The translations under genes were made by a program, and so were the position numbers. Shown piece after piece: positions 51,705 through 60,047 of a stretch of 64,000 nt of DNA. The notes under the pieces were generated by a model. That model saw nothing but the letters and a program-made list of their open reading frames with translations. It made no database searches and was not told where the DNA came from. Source of the DNA: a virus. How positions within the stretch are numbered: the first letter of the stretch is position 1; every line of letters begins with the position of its first letter. Location: positions 1 through 64,000 of the IMG/VR virus record IMGVR_UViG_3300042691_013169; one strand, written 5' to 3'.

Positions 51705-54700
51705 ATGAGTATTTGGGTAAAAACAGCAGCTTCAGTATGGACTGAAATACAATCTATATATACAAAGGTTGCCTCAGCTAGTTGGGCAGAAAACTTATCT
51801 GTTTGGGTTAAAACTGCATCATCAACATGGACTCAAGTATTTAATAGAATTAATATACCATCAATTTCTACTACCCCAAAAGTTCGAGATATTAATGGTA
51901 ACAATATTGACAACGACCTTTATATAAGTAACATTGGAGATACTCTAGTAGGCTTTAGAGGAACATGGAATGGTTCTCCAACATCCTATGAGTTTAGATG
52001 GATGTACTCTACAATTGAAGGAGGAACTTTAACTGCCTTCTCACCAGCACAGGCTGGCACATTTTCTGGAACTACAACAAATTTAGTAACGGTTCAAGCC
52101 TGGGATGATAGGTATGTTTATTTACAAGTAAGAGCTACAAACGCCCTAGGTACTTCAGACTGGGTTACAAGTAGTAACTTTGCACATATTGTTAAATATG
52201 CTCCATTTATCTATGATGCTAAAATATTTAGAAACGCAATAGAATTAAGTGGAACGTCAGCCGCAGTTTCTACTGGACAAACACTAACTGGTACATACCA
52301 AGAGATAACAACTGCAGATCAAGTTTCCGATACTTATTTGTACGAGTGGTTTCATAATACAAGCACTACGCCCATTTCAAGTTCAGGAATATCAACAACA
52401 TATCTTACACAGCTATCTGATGTGGGTAAAAGTATTTACTTTAAAGTTACTGGATCAAATACGGGCGGAGAATCAAGCTCAACAAGCTTAGCGACATCAG
52501 AAATAACAGAGGGATATCCAGGATATTCATTTAATTTTGGAAATACTTTATATGTTGGAACAAATGGATATATCGGATTAACTTCAGGCAGCACATCAAC
52601 ATCTTTACCTTCTACTGGAACAGTGATTGCAATTCAGGTAGGAGATTTTGTAGTATCAGATATAAGGAGATGGTCTTCATCTTCTACATATGGAGTAACT
52701 GTAGACTCTTATAGGTTTGGATATTCTGGACAAGCAGCATATAGATTAAAATACCAAGCAGTATTTTATCCTGGAGAAGCATTTATGGATTATCGCATTG
52801 CTGCTTTTGGCTCTAGCCTAACAACGATGGGATTTTTTGGAATATATTATAATGGAGCTTTAGTTCAGTCTGCATATCCTGGACCTTTTGTTTATGGAGT
52901 TGGAACTACAATTAGAGTCTATTATGATGGATCAGCACCCGCAGCTTATGTTGCTCTTAACGAGGTACCACCAGACGCTGCAATGATTCAAATTACATCT
53001 CCAACAGTTGGATCAACAGATGATGGATACTACACAATAACTACTGCAGCTAATCAATATGCTATTCCTTTTAACACACTTGGAACTGCATCAACAACAT
53101 CAGCTGGAATATCTGCGCTGTCCACAGCATCAGGAAATGATTTTTCTTATCAAGAGTATGTTGTTAGAACTGGATCACATTTTGGAACAGTGTTTTCTAC
53201 TGGTACAATAAATGGAAGCACACTTATTGTTAATGATTTAAATCCAGGAGTAACATACTATGTAACTGTAACACCATATAATACCCTAGGCCAATCTGGA
53301 ACAGCATATCAGTTTAGTGCTCAAACTGTTGCTAGCGCAGGAGCTTTTAATATTACATTGGTTACAAAAACAAAACCAGCATCAACAGGAGGACTTAGAA
53401 CATTAACTGTAAACTGGTCACAATCGGCAAATGCAACAAAATATGAATTTGCTTTGCAGGGAAGTTCTGACGGATCTACTGGATGGACAACTCTTACATT
53501 TGATGCAGGAGATGGATCTGGATCTAAAACCTGGACACTAGAAAATTCTCCATATTATGATTATGGAACTGGATCTAAAACATTTAACAATGTTACTTAT
53601 TATCCATACTATAGAGTAACCATGAGAGCAAGACCTTCTGATCTTAATCTTGCTAATTCTGCATATTCAAACGGCGGAACATCAACCTCATTAGTTTATG
53701 TAAACGCAACAGGAGTTGCTCCAGGAAAACCAACACTAACAACTCCAACAGGAACTGATTTAACTGCAACTAGTGTAAATATAAACTATACATATCCATC
53801 GGATACTGGATCAAACTATATTGATTGGATTCAATTCTCAACCGATCAAGTTAGCTGGACAAATGATTTTGCCAGTCCATATACCCTTACAACAACAGCA
53901 AATACATCTTATACGGTTTATGCTAGATCTTTAAACTACGACGGACTTACCTCTGCAACTCCTCACAATTTTGTTACATTTACAACACCACAAGCTCTTG
54001 CCGCTCCTACAAGCTTAACAGCAAGTACTACAAATTCTACTGGAATTAGTTTAACTTTTAGTGGTGGATTTGGAAATAGCTATGAAGTATTCTATAGTAA
54101 TTCAACGTCAGCAACAGATACAACTTCATATGTAAAGCCAACAGCTGCTACAAACGCTGACTTTAATGGAATTACTTCTTCACCATTTAATACTGGATTA
54201 ACTACTCGTGGAGTTCACAGAAGATTTTGGATTAGATCAAGAGTTACGCCAAACGCATCATTCTGGTTTCCAGATGGAAATGGAACCGTAGGAGCTGGTG
54301 CTTATGGATATGCTCCACTATATGCACCTAGTACTGTTGGAAGTTTAACAAATTCTGCAACAACTAGCAGCTCTTTAAGCTTTTGGTGGAATGCTCCAAC
54401 AACTTCTGCTACAGCAGATGCTGCAACATCTTATGATTATGTTATATCAACAAGCACAGCAACTCCTGCAAGCTGGCCAAACAATAGAACAACAGTTCCC
54501 ACTTCTGGAGCTCCGCAGATCATGACTGGCTTATCTGCATCTACTACATATTACTTACACGTTAGAGCAAAAAATGCAGATGCAACTGGAGCTTCCACAT
54601 TTGTTTCTGGAACAACTTCAGCAGCTGCAGTAAAGCCAGGAACTCCATCTCCTTCTGCTACAAGAAGATACAATGATATAACAGTAAGCTGGGGAGCAAC

Positions 54701-55295
54701 TACAGCAACAACTTCATATAACCTACAAGTTTCTACATCTAATACTTTTGCAAGTCTAACTTTAAACGATACAGCCGCAACATCTCCAAGACAAGTCACA
54801 TCACTCACAGCTGCAACAACATATTACTATAGAGTGCGAGCTTTTAACGCTGACTTTGGATATGGAGACTGGTCTGCTACTGGAAGCATTACTACAGGAA
54901 CATTCCCATCATTTTCCCCAGCTACTGCAACAAACCCAACCTTTGATAGAAATAACTCTTTATCTAGACTTAGATGGGGATGGAACAATCCTACTGTAAG
55001 CGGTGACTATACTTCCATATCATATGAATGGCAATTCTCTACTACTGCAAGCACAACTGGACTACTCGCATCAGCTACATCTAAGCTTTTTAGAACTTCT
55101 GGAGGCTTAACTGTAGGAGCTTCAACATTTAATAACAGAATTAGTACCCTTACTTCAGACTATGGAACAGGAAATGCTGCAGGAACAAGCGAGCCTGTAA
55201 CATTTAACACAGCCTCTCGATTTGTTAGATATAGGGCAAGAGTTGTTGGTATAGACGGAGCCACCTATACACAAACTTATTCTGGGTGGGTATGA
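51705..55295 (+). CDS. Large FN3-repeat tail fibre
   Basis: A 1196-residue protein. The first 46 residues hold three copies of a 15-residue Trp-rich repeat (S-[IV]-[WY]-x-K-x-A-S-x-x-W-x-[EQ]). The rest is an array of Ig/FN3-like domains; typical FN3 signatures 'L-x-P-G-x-x-Y-x-V-x-V-x-x-x-N' and 'L-x-A-A-T-T-Y-Y-x-R-V-R-A-x-N' recur (for example near 508-525, 932-950 and 1030-1045). A segment around residues 275-420 (TLYVGTNGYIGLTSGS) has a different, nidogen-like beta pattern. It starts two bases after the preceding stop. It may bind surface glycans or just extend other tip proteins. Confidence 0.8.
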   Translation: MSIWVKTAASVWTEIQSIYTKVASASWAENLSVWVKTASSTWTQVFNRINIPSISTTPKVRDINGNNIDNDLYISNIGDTLVGFRGTWNGSPTSYEFRWMYSTIEGGTLTAFSPAQAGTFSGTTTNLVTVQAWDDRYVYLQVRATNALGTSDWVTSSNFAHIVKYAPFIYDAKIFRNAIELSGTSAAVSTGQTLTGTYQEITTADQVSDTYLYEWFHNTSTTPISSSGISTTYLTQLSDVGKSIYFKVTGSNTGGESSSTSLATSEITEGYPGYSFNFGNTLYVGTNGYIGLTSGSTSTSLPSTGTVIAIQVGDFVVSDIRRWSSSSTYGVTVDSYRFGYSGQAAYRLKYQAVFYPGEAFMDYRIAAFGSSLTTMGFFGIYYNGALVQSAYPGPFVYGVGTTIRVYYDGSAPAAYVALNEVPPDAAMIQITSPTVGSTDDGYYTITTAANQYAIPFNTLGTASTTSAGISALSTASGNDFSYQEYVVRTGSHFGTVFSTGTINGSTLIVNDLNPGVTYYVTVTPYNTLGQSGTAYQFSAQTVASAGAFNITLVTKTKPASTGGLRTLTVNWSQSANATKYEFALQGSSDGSTGWTTLTFDAGDGSGSKTWTLENSPYYDYGTGSKTFNNVTYYPYYRVTMRARPSDLNLANSAYSNGGTSTSLVYVNATGVAPGKPTLTTPTGTDLTATSVNINYTYPSDTGSNYIDWIQFSTDQVSWTNDFASPYTLTTTANTSYTVYARSLNYDGLTSATPHNFVTFTTPQALAAPTSLTASTTNSTGISLTFSGGFGNSYEVFYSNSTSATDTTSYVKPTAATNADFNGITSSPFNTGLTTRGVHRRFWIRSRVTPNASFWFPDGNGTVGAGAYGYAPLYAPSTVGSLTNSATTSSSLSFWWNAPTTSATADAATSYDYVISTSTATPASWPNNRTTVPTSGAPQIMTGLSASTTYYLHVRAKNADATGASTFVSGTTSAAAVKPGTPSPSATRRYNDITVSWGATTATTSYNLQVSTSNTFASLTLNDTAATSPRQVTSLTAATTYYYRVRAFNADFGYGDWSATGSITTGTFPSFSPATATNPTFDRNNSLSRLRWGWNNPTVSGDYTSISYEWQFSTTASTTGLLASATSKLFRTSGGLTVGASTFNNRISTLTSDYGTGNAAGTSEPVTFNTASRFVRYRARVVGIDGATYTQTYSGWV

Positions 55296-55483
55296 TGATT
55301 AATAAATTAATAATATTGCAAGATATATTAGATCAAATTAATAAAGATATATCTGGTCATGAGGAACAAATTGAATATGGTAATTTGGATAAGTATGATC
55401 TGTTCGTAGTTGAGTCCAGAAGATCAGACCTTATTCTAAGAAAACAAGTAATAATAGATCAAATAAAGGTATTGTCAGAATAG
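55292..55483 (+). CDS. Small coiled-coil protein
   Basis: A 63-residue protein starting at ATG 55292, overlapping the fibre stop (ATGA). It is predicted entirely helical with heptad-like Leu/Ile spacing (LIILQDILDQINKDISGHEEQIE, RRSDLILRKQVIIDQIKVL). No family is recognised. It is followed by an extended -10 promoter. It may be a small virion or assembly factor. Confidence 0.6.
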   Translation: MMINKLIILQDILDQINKDISGHEEQIEYGNLDKYDLFVVESRRSDLILRKQVIIDQIKVLSE

Positions 55484-55491
55484 TCTAACAA

Positions 55492-55500
55492 TGCTATAAT
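55492..55500 (+). promoter_or_regulatory. Extended -10 promoter
   Basis: TGC-TATAAT (55492-55500), identical to the element at 33258-33266. A start near 55507 gives a ten-base leader with AAAGGAGG before ATG 55517, so the ribosome binding site lies almost at the 5' end. Confidence 0.6.
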
Positions 55501-55516
55501 ACATAAAGGAGGCAAA

Positions 55517-55735
55517 ATGCTAACAAAAGAAGAAAAGCTACAGGTTATCAATAGTCACAAAAAGGGACTAATGTACACCAAGTACAACCTAGAAATCGAC
55601 GCTCTTTCAGAAAATGCTAGACCGCAGCCAAATGCTGAGACAATCTCTTCTATCGATGAAAGAATCGAAGAGGTAGAAGGTCAGCTTGCTGCCCTAGATG
55701 CTGAACTAGCACGAGTCAACGCCTTAACAGAATAG
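55517..55735 (+). CDS. Small coiled-coil protein
   Basis: A 72-residue protein with a strong binding site (AAAGGAGG). Its second half forms a clear coiled coil (ISSIDERIEEVEGQLAALDAELARVNAL). It is similar in character to its two neighbours, making a trio of short helical proteins. The function is unknown; tail-fibre chaperone or small structural linker are possibilities. Confidence 0.65.
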   Translation: MLTKEEKLQVINSHKKGLMYTKYNLEIDALSENARPQPNAETISSIDERIEEVEGQLAALDAELARVNALTE

Positions 55736-55744
55736 GACAATCAA

Positions 55745-55927
55745 GTGTCAGAAAAAGCAGAGCTAGTAGTTGCTGCCTTACAACAACGCATAGGAGAGCT
55801 TGTTTCAAATTATGAAACTCAAATTGCAATTTTACGGGCAGAAATTACTCAGTTGGTTCAAGAGAGGGATGCAAAGAATGCGGCTGTTCAAGAGTACTCC
55901 GCTGAGCTTAATAACCTCACCAACTAA
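55745..55927 (+). CDS. Small coiled-coil protein overlapping the next gene
   Basis: A 60-residue protein starting GTG 55745 (AGGA upstream). It is almost wholly coiled coil (VVAALQQRIGELVSNYETQIAIL, EITQLVQERDAKNAAV). Its 3' end overlaps the following gene by about 50 bases in a different frame. No family is recognised. The spacing of ten bases after the previous stop and the similar character suggest a duplicated or co-functional helical unit. Confidence 0.55.
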   Translation: MSEKAELVVAALQQRIGELVSNYETQIAILRAEITQLVQERDAKNAAVQEYSAELNNLTN

Positions 55928-56273
55928 TTTCCCATCTGGTATTGCTGTCAAGACAGAAAAGGCAACATACTGGATTAAAGATGGAAAAAGATTTAAGCTT
56001 ATATCAGATAGGGCAGAAAAGTCATGGTCATTTACAACAGTTATGGCTACCGAAAATGCCCTATCTGGTTTTAAGATTGCTGGAAAGCTAGGTTTTAGAG
56101 ACGGCACCTTGATCAAAAACATAGCAGATGGTAAAATATATTTGTTGTCACAAAATAAACTAAGACACATTACAGACCCAGACTTGTTTAGCAAGTACGG
56201 ACTAGATAGATCTAGTGTAATTGAAGTGGCAGAATATGAGATTAATTCTCATGAAATAGGAGAAAATTTATAA
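55878..56273 (+). CDS. Small structural protein with surface-repeat-like motif
   Basis: A 132-residue protein. The open frame reaches back to 55800, but that part overlaps the coiled-coil gene; ATG 55878, ten bases after AGAGAGG, is the best start (ATG 55869 is the alternative). Residues of about 24-85 (TYWIKDGKRFKLISDRAEKSW, GFRDGTLIKNIADGKIYLLSQN) and KLRHITDPDLFSKYGLD repeat a 'GTLIK-x-x-x-x-KIYLL-x-x-x-K-x-x-I-x-D-x-x-x-F' pattern seen in cell-surface and phage proteins. Its stop overlaps the next ATG. Confidence 0.65.
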   Translation: MRLFKSTPLSLITSPTNFPSGIAVKTEKATYWIKDGKRFKLISDRAEKSWSFTTVMATENALSGFKIAGKLGFRDGTLIKNIADGKIYLLSQNKLRHITDPDLFSKYGLDRSSVIEVAEYEINSHEIGENL

Positions 56274-56698
56274 TGGCATTCAATGACGGAGAACCGTTAG
56301 ACGCAGCTAAACTAGGAAAGCTAGAGCAAGATATTAGTATTTTGACATCTACTTTGCCTACAATTGGTAGCTCTACAACTAATGTTACTGTTAATAATCA
56401 GACGATTCAGCAGGCGGTAGTACCACAAATTCTTGGAGGTAATGCTGGAACCAGAACTTTAGTTGCTGGTAAAAATGAGTGGCCAATTACTTTTTCATCT
56501 CCTCTAAATGGTGTTCCAAAAGCAGTTATGATTCAAACTAGAGTAGCTACCAACTATCAATCAAAATGGCATCCACAAGTTGATGTCAAGACAGGGACAA
56601 CAACTGCAACTGGATGTACGTTAACATGCTTTATGCCTACAAGCGCACCAGCGCCAGTAGTAGTTCATATTAGTTATTTAGCAGTCTGTCACGCTTGA
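56273..56698 (+). CDS. Small virion-type protein
   Basis: A 141-residue protein starting MAFNDGEPLDAAKLGKLEQDIS, a known opening of small fibre or tail proteins. A Thr/Asn/Val-rich linker follows and the C-terminal half (RTLVAGKNEWPITFSSPLNGVPKAVMIQTRV) forms a compact beta domain with two closing cysteines (CTLTCFMP). It is the last structural gene; a terminator and the promoter for the replication region come directly after it. Confidence 0.65.
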   Translation: MAFNDGEPLDAAKLGKLEQDISILTSTLPTIGSSTTNVTVNNQTIQQAVVPQILGGNAGTRTLVAGKNEWPITFSSPLNGVPKAVMIQTRVATNYQSKWHPQVDVKTGTTTATGCTLTCFMPTSAPAPVVVHISYLAVCHA

Positions 56699-56710
56699 CA
56701 GATCTTTTTT
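56684..56710 (+). terminator. Intrinsic terminator overlapping the next promoter
   Basis: GTCTGTC-ACGCTT-GACAGAT (56684-56690/56697-56703) forms a seven-base stem with one G-U pair, followed by CTTTTTT. The 5' arm is inside the last codons of the preceding gene. The 3' arm overlaps the -35 of the next promoter. Confidence 0.75.
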
Positions 56711-56747
56711 AAATGTTATACTTAGGCAGGTCATGCGATGCATGGCC
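56695..56747 (+). promoter_or_regulatory. Promoter and 5' hairpin of the replication region
   Basis: TTGACA (56695-56700), 16 bases, and TGT-TATACT (56714-56722) make the best promoter in the window. The start near 56729 coincides with a hairpin, GGTCATGC-GAT-GCATGGCC (56729-56747), so the mRNA begins with an eight-base stem. TTG 56770 follows AGGATAAAAA. Confidence 0.75.
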
Positions 56748-56769
56748 ATTAACTATGTTAGGATAAAAA

Positions 56770-57570
56770 TTGAGTAATGATTTAAAGTGGATGCTATCAT
56801 CTGATCAGCAATTCCCATATCAGGATGATAAGATGATTGAGCTTTGGTTTAAGGTCATGAAGTGGTTTAAGCCAGATGTAGTAGATTATCTTGGAGATAC
56901 AGATGATCAGGCATGCTATAGCAAGTACACAGAAGGTCGTTCTGCAGAGTTTATGCAGTTACATAAAGATGACAGTCGTGATTTGATTGTTCCTATGATG
57001 CGTCATGAAGCAAAAGGCGCAAGAGATTTTTATGCAAAGACCAGAGAGATGCTGCCAGACGCACAACTATTCTCAGCGCTAGGAAATCATGATATCAGAA
57101 TCTTTGATTATATAGACAAGAAGCTTCCAGATTATGCAAACGAAGTAACCCCAGAAGCTCTTTGGTCTTTAGACTCATTGGGTTACGAATATATATATTA
57201 TGATGAATTGCCTAAGCGTCGATTTGGAGATATCCATGTGCATCATGGGCTTTCAATTGCAGCAACAGGATCTGCTAGAAAAGACATGGAAGACATGCAG
57301 GTATCTTTGATCCGTGGACATTCACACAGAATTGCTTCTCATATGGTGACATACGAGCTTAGAAATAATGGCGAGGGTGAAACTCTTCGAGGTTACGAAA
57401 TTGGTCACATGTGTGATGAAAAGGGGCCAGGAATGAAGTATACTCAGCATCATGATTGGCAAAAGGGTTTTGCGGTAGCCCATATTGTAAATGACTATCC
57501 ACATATTCAAATGATCCACGTAGCACCAGATTACTCTTGCGTAGTGGACGGAAAGTTTTTTAAGCTATGA
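56770..57570 (+). CDS. Calcineurin-like metallophosphoesterase
   Basis: A 266-residue protein (TTG start). The metal-site motifs are seen in order: SDQQFP (Asp12), YLGDTDD (Asp43), ALGNHD (Asn106-His107-Asp108), HVHHG (158-159) and IRGHSHR (His184, His186). The first motif has Gln14 where the family usually has His (DxH), so one metal ligand is altered. Members act on nucleic acids, nucleotides or phosphoproteins. As the first gene of the replication region it may act on DNA or on nucleotide signals; the substrate is not known. Confidence 0.85.
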   Translation: MSNDLKWMLSSDQQFPYQDDKMIELWFKVMKWFKPDVVDYLGDTDDQACYSKYTEGRSAEFMQLHKDDSRDLIVPMMRHEAKGARDFYAKTREMLPDAQLFSALGNHDIRIFDYIDKKLPDYANEVTPEALWSLDSLGYEYIYYDELPKRRFGDIHVHHGLSIAATGSARKDMEDMQVSLIRGHSHRIASHMVTYELRNNGEGETLRGYEIGHMCDEKGPGMKYTQHHDWQKGFAVAHIVNDYPHIQMIHVAPDYSCVVDGKFFKL

Positions 57571-57755
57571 TGACTTGTACAAGATGTAAGGGAAGAGTCT
57601 TTGTTGATAGAGTATTTTCTCAAAAACTTCATATGGAATTGTTTTGCATACTATGCGGAAAACGATGGATGATTAGTAAGGAATCGAGTGCTTTTGGAAA
57701 ATGGCTAGAACAACACGACAGAGGGTACAGAAAAAGCTCATCTATTTCTTCTTAA
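57567..57755 (+). CDS. Small zinc-ribbon protein
   Basis: A 62-residue protein with two CxxC pairs (TCTRCKG at 4-7 and FCILCGK at 27-30), typical of a zinc ribbon. The start overlaps the preceding stop (ATGATGA); ATG 57567 or 57570 can both serve. Its last 55 bases overlap the next gene in another frame. A role in transcription or DNA binding is possible, but nothing more specific can be read. Confidence 0.7.
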   Translation: MMTCTRCKGRVFVDRVFSQKLHMELFCILCGKRWMISKESSAFGKWLEQHDRGYRKSSSISS

Positions 57756-58183
57756 ATGACAAGATACATAAGGTATTAAAGTCTTCTAGATCAAAAGATG
57801 AAGTAATTGCTTGGTGCTACCCAGACAAAAAACGTATGCTATATTCTTATTCAGATATTAAAAAGTATTCTGAAACAGCGTATACTATTAATGATGTATG
57901 CAAAATGTTAAACAAGCATAAGGTTACTATAATAGATTACATTTTAGAGGGCAAAATAAAAGCTCCTCAAAAAGTATATCCAATCAGTAATCCAGAAAGT
58001 ACATGGAGCAAGTATATGTTTAATCAAAAAGACATATATGATATACATCAATTTATATTAGATGCTGGTCATTCGTCTGAGATTCCTTCAAAAAAAGAAT
58101 TAGAGGCACTTCTCAAACACAACATTATATTGTATACTAAGACCAATGACGGGTCTTTTGTACCAGTATGGAAGGCGGATTAG
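57701..58183 (+). CDS. Predicted helix-turn-helix DNA-binding protein
   Basis: A 160-residue protein. Residues 60-95 (AYTINDVCKMLNKHKVTIIDYILEGKIKAP) form a MerR/excisionase-type winged helix motif ('T-x-x-D-V-A-x-x-L-x-x-x-x-x-T-I-x-x-x-I-x-x-G-x-I-x-A-P'). The N-terminus is basic. It ends with the TAG that overlaps the GTG of the next small gene. It could regulate phage transcription or assist replication; position among early genes supports regulation. Confidence 0.75.
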   Translation: MARTTRQRVQKKLIYFFLNDKIHKVLKSSRSKDEVIAWCYPDKKRMLYSYSDIKKYSETAYTINDVCKMLNKHKVTIIDYILEGKIKAPQKVYPISNPESTWSKYMFNQKDIYDIHQFILDAGHSSEIPSKKELEALLKHNIILYTKTNDGSFVPVWKAD

Positions 58184-58293
58184 TGGCAAGTAACAGAACA
58201 GTATTTTGTCCTATATGTAAAAAAGATATAGAGGTAAGATCTGATTTTGCACACTTTACATTAAATAGACATATGAAGGAGCATAATAAATGA
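58183..58293 (+). CDS. Very small C2H2-type zinc-finger protein
   Basis: A 36-residue protein starting GTG 58183, inside the stop codon of the previous gene (TAGTG), with GGAAGGCGG ideally placed upstream. It is too short for usual gene finders. The sequence shows CPIC at residues 9-12 and LNRHMKEH with His28 and His32 at the end, a complete C-x2-C...H-x3-H finger. Its TGA overlaps the next ATG (ATGA). The tight packing on both sides argues that it is a real gene. DNA, RNA or protein binding is possible. Confidence 0.78.
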   Translation: MASNRTVFCPICKKDIEVRSDFAHFTLNRHMKEHNK

Positions 58294-58493
58294 CAACAAG
58301 AGTTAAGGTGGATCTATCCTTTACTAGAAATCTTGGTAACTATGAAAGTATCAAGATCGGTATTGGAGTAGAAGATGATGTTCGTCAAGGAGAAAACGTA
58401 GACACTGCCACAGAAAGAGTTTATGCTTTTGTTGAGAGTAAGCTCGTAGACAAAACTCGTGAAATTGAAGAGGAACTAAAGAGTGGCAAATGA
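58290..58493 (+). CDS. Small conserved-type phage protein
   Basis: A 67-residue protein (TTRVKVDLSFTRNLGNYESIKIGIGVEDDV, then a charged helix VYAFVESKLVDKTREIEEEL). It has the look of a compact beta-sheet and helix protein found widely in actinophage replication regions; no function is known to me. The ATG overlaps the zinc-finger stop and its end overlaps the next start by 11 bases, so the operon is translationally coupled. Its position suggests a replication accessory role. Confidence 0.7.
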   Translation: MTTRVKVDLSFTRNLGNYESIKIGIGVEDDVRQGENVDTATERVYAFVESKLVDKTREIEEELKSGK

Positions 58494-58800
58494 AAAAGCT
58501 CCATACATTTTAATTGGGCTATATGAATCTTTATATAAAGAAAAATATAATAAGGTTCCTCGCCTAAATAAATTTCGTGAGAAATGGGCTATGCAAGATG
58601 TCATAGATAGTGTAGGATTAGATCGTGCAAAAGAGTTGCTGATTTATTATTTTAAAACAAGTAAGCTTGGACATCCTCTAACTTTTTTCTTTTACAATTT
58701 TGATAAAATTGATAAAATGGAAAGAGACATTCAAGAAGATAGAGCTTACAGAAATAACTTAAGACAAGAAACTAAAAAGCTTGTAGAAGGAGAAGAATGA
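58483..58800 (+). CDS. Putative helicase-associated replication protein
   Basis: A 105-residue protein starting GTG 58483 (AACTAAAGAG upstream). It is helix-rich and charged (RLNKFREKWAMQDVIDSVGLDRAKELLIYYFKTSK), and ends EEE shortly before the DnaB-like gene, which it overlaps by four bases. This size and position is where phages often put a helicase loader or inhibitor, but no AAA motif is present. I regard the role as unproven. Confidence 0.65.
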   Translation: MANEKAPYILIGLYESLYKEKYNKVPRLNKFREKWAMQDVIDSVGLDRAKELLIYYFKTSKLGHPLTFFFYNFDKIDKMERDIQEDRAYRNNLRQETKKLVEGEE

Positions 58801-60047
58801 ATACAGAGGCGGAACTAATCTCTGCAGTATGCAAGAACAAAGATATTAGCACACTACTTGCAGATAATGTAGATGATATATTTACTTCTCATAAAGATAT
58901 TTGGGATAGCTTAAAGTCCTATTATTATAAGTTCAAGGCTGTCCCAGATGTTGGAGTCTTGATGGAAAGACACAGAGACTTCGATCCAGTAGAAACAAAA
59001 GCAGAAACTGGATACTATTTAGACAAGCTTAAAAACGAATATCTAACAGCAAGACTTAAGTCTGTCATCTTACAGTCTGGATCTTTGTTAAAAGAAAATG
59101 CTGCAAGTAGAGTTTTGTCTGATATGCAAAGCAAGTTGGCTAATCTTGCTAAGTTTACTAATAATGTAAGAGACGTAGATGTAACAGATATTGACTCTGC
59201 AGAAAGACATTATCAGTCTGTCAAAGAGCGTTCTCTTGCAATGGGAGGAAGTCCAGGAATTTTAACTGGCTTTGATGCTATTGATAAAGCATACCCAACA
59301 GGCATGGCTCCAGGACATCTAATCGTCGCTATTGGTTGGCCAGGTCGTGGTAAGACATGGTTTACTTCCTATCTTGCTTGCAAGGCTTGGGAGCAAGGCT
59401 TTAAGCCAATGATTATTTCTCTGGAGATGTCTCCAGAAAATATGCGTGATCGTATTTATACTATGCTAGGTTCTGGTCTATTCAGAGCTAGCGATCTATC
59501 AAAGGGAGATATTAACATAGATGATTTCAAATCGTGGGGAAAGAAAAAGTTTGAAGGCAAGAATTCGTTTGTTCTTATATCGAACGAGGGTACAGCAGAA
59601 GTCACTCCTGCAACAGTACAAGGAAAAATTGATCAACACAAACCAGATCTAGTTATCTTAGATTACCACCAGCTATTTAATGATAACAAAAGAAGTCAGT
59701 CTGAAGTAGAAAGAAATAGAAATATTTCTCGTGAGTTTAAGCTGCTTGCTGTGACTAACAGTATTCCAATTATCGATATCACAGCAGCAACTGCTGATGA
59801 TATTTCAGACCAAGATGACCCGCCTATGATGAGCCAAGTTGCTTGGTCAAAGGCAATTGAATATGATGCTGATATGGCTATGGCAATTCATAGGTATCCT
59901 AATACTAATATGATCGAGGTAGTGTCCAGAAAGAATAGACACGGACATGAGTTTGATTTTTATCTTGACTGGGATATTAATCGTGGTATCGTAAAAGAAA
60001 TTTACGAAAATCTTCCGAATATGAAGAATGACCCACAAGCGAATTAA
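58797..60047 (+). CDS. dnaB: DnaB-like replicative helicase
   Basis: A 416-residue RecA-fold helicase. The N-terminal helical domain (1-135) is followed by the ATPase: TGFDAIDKAYPTGMAPGHL, Walker A GWPGRGKTWF at 180-189 with Lys186 and Thr187, ISLEMSPENMRDR (the DnaB 'SLEM' motif, about 208-221), and Walker B DLVILDYHQ at 284-292 with Asp289. A terminal SRKNRHGHEFDFYLDWD holds the arginine-finger region. It is the hexameric helicase that unwinds the phage replication fork. Its end overlaps the next gene by 20 bases, an unusual but consistent coupling. Confidence 0.92.
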   Translation: MNTEAELISAVCKNKDISTLLADNVDDIFTSHKDIWDSLKSYYYKFKAVPDVGVLMERHRDFDPVETKAETGYYLDKLKNEYLTARLKSVILQSGSLLKENAASRVLSDMQSKLANLAKFTNNVRDVDVTDIDSAERHYQSVKERSLAMGGSPGILTGFDAIDKAYPTGMAPGHLIVAIGWPGRGKTWFTSYLACKAWEQGFKPMIISLEMSPENMRDRIYTMLGSGLFRASDLSKGDINIDDFKSWGKKKFEGKNSFVLISNEGTAEVTPATVQGKIDQHKPDLVILDYHQLFNDNKRSQSEVERNRNISREFKLLAVTNSIPIIDITAATADDISDQDDPPMMSQVAWSKAIEYDADMAMAIHRYPNTNMIEVVSRKNRHGHEFDFYLDWDINRGIVKEIYENLPNMKNDPQAN

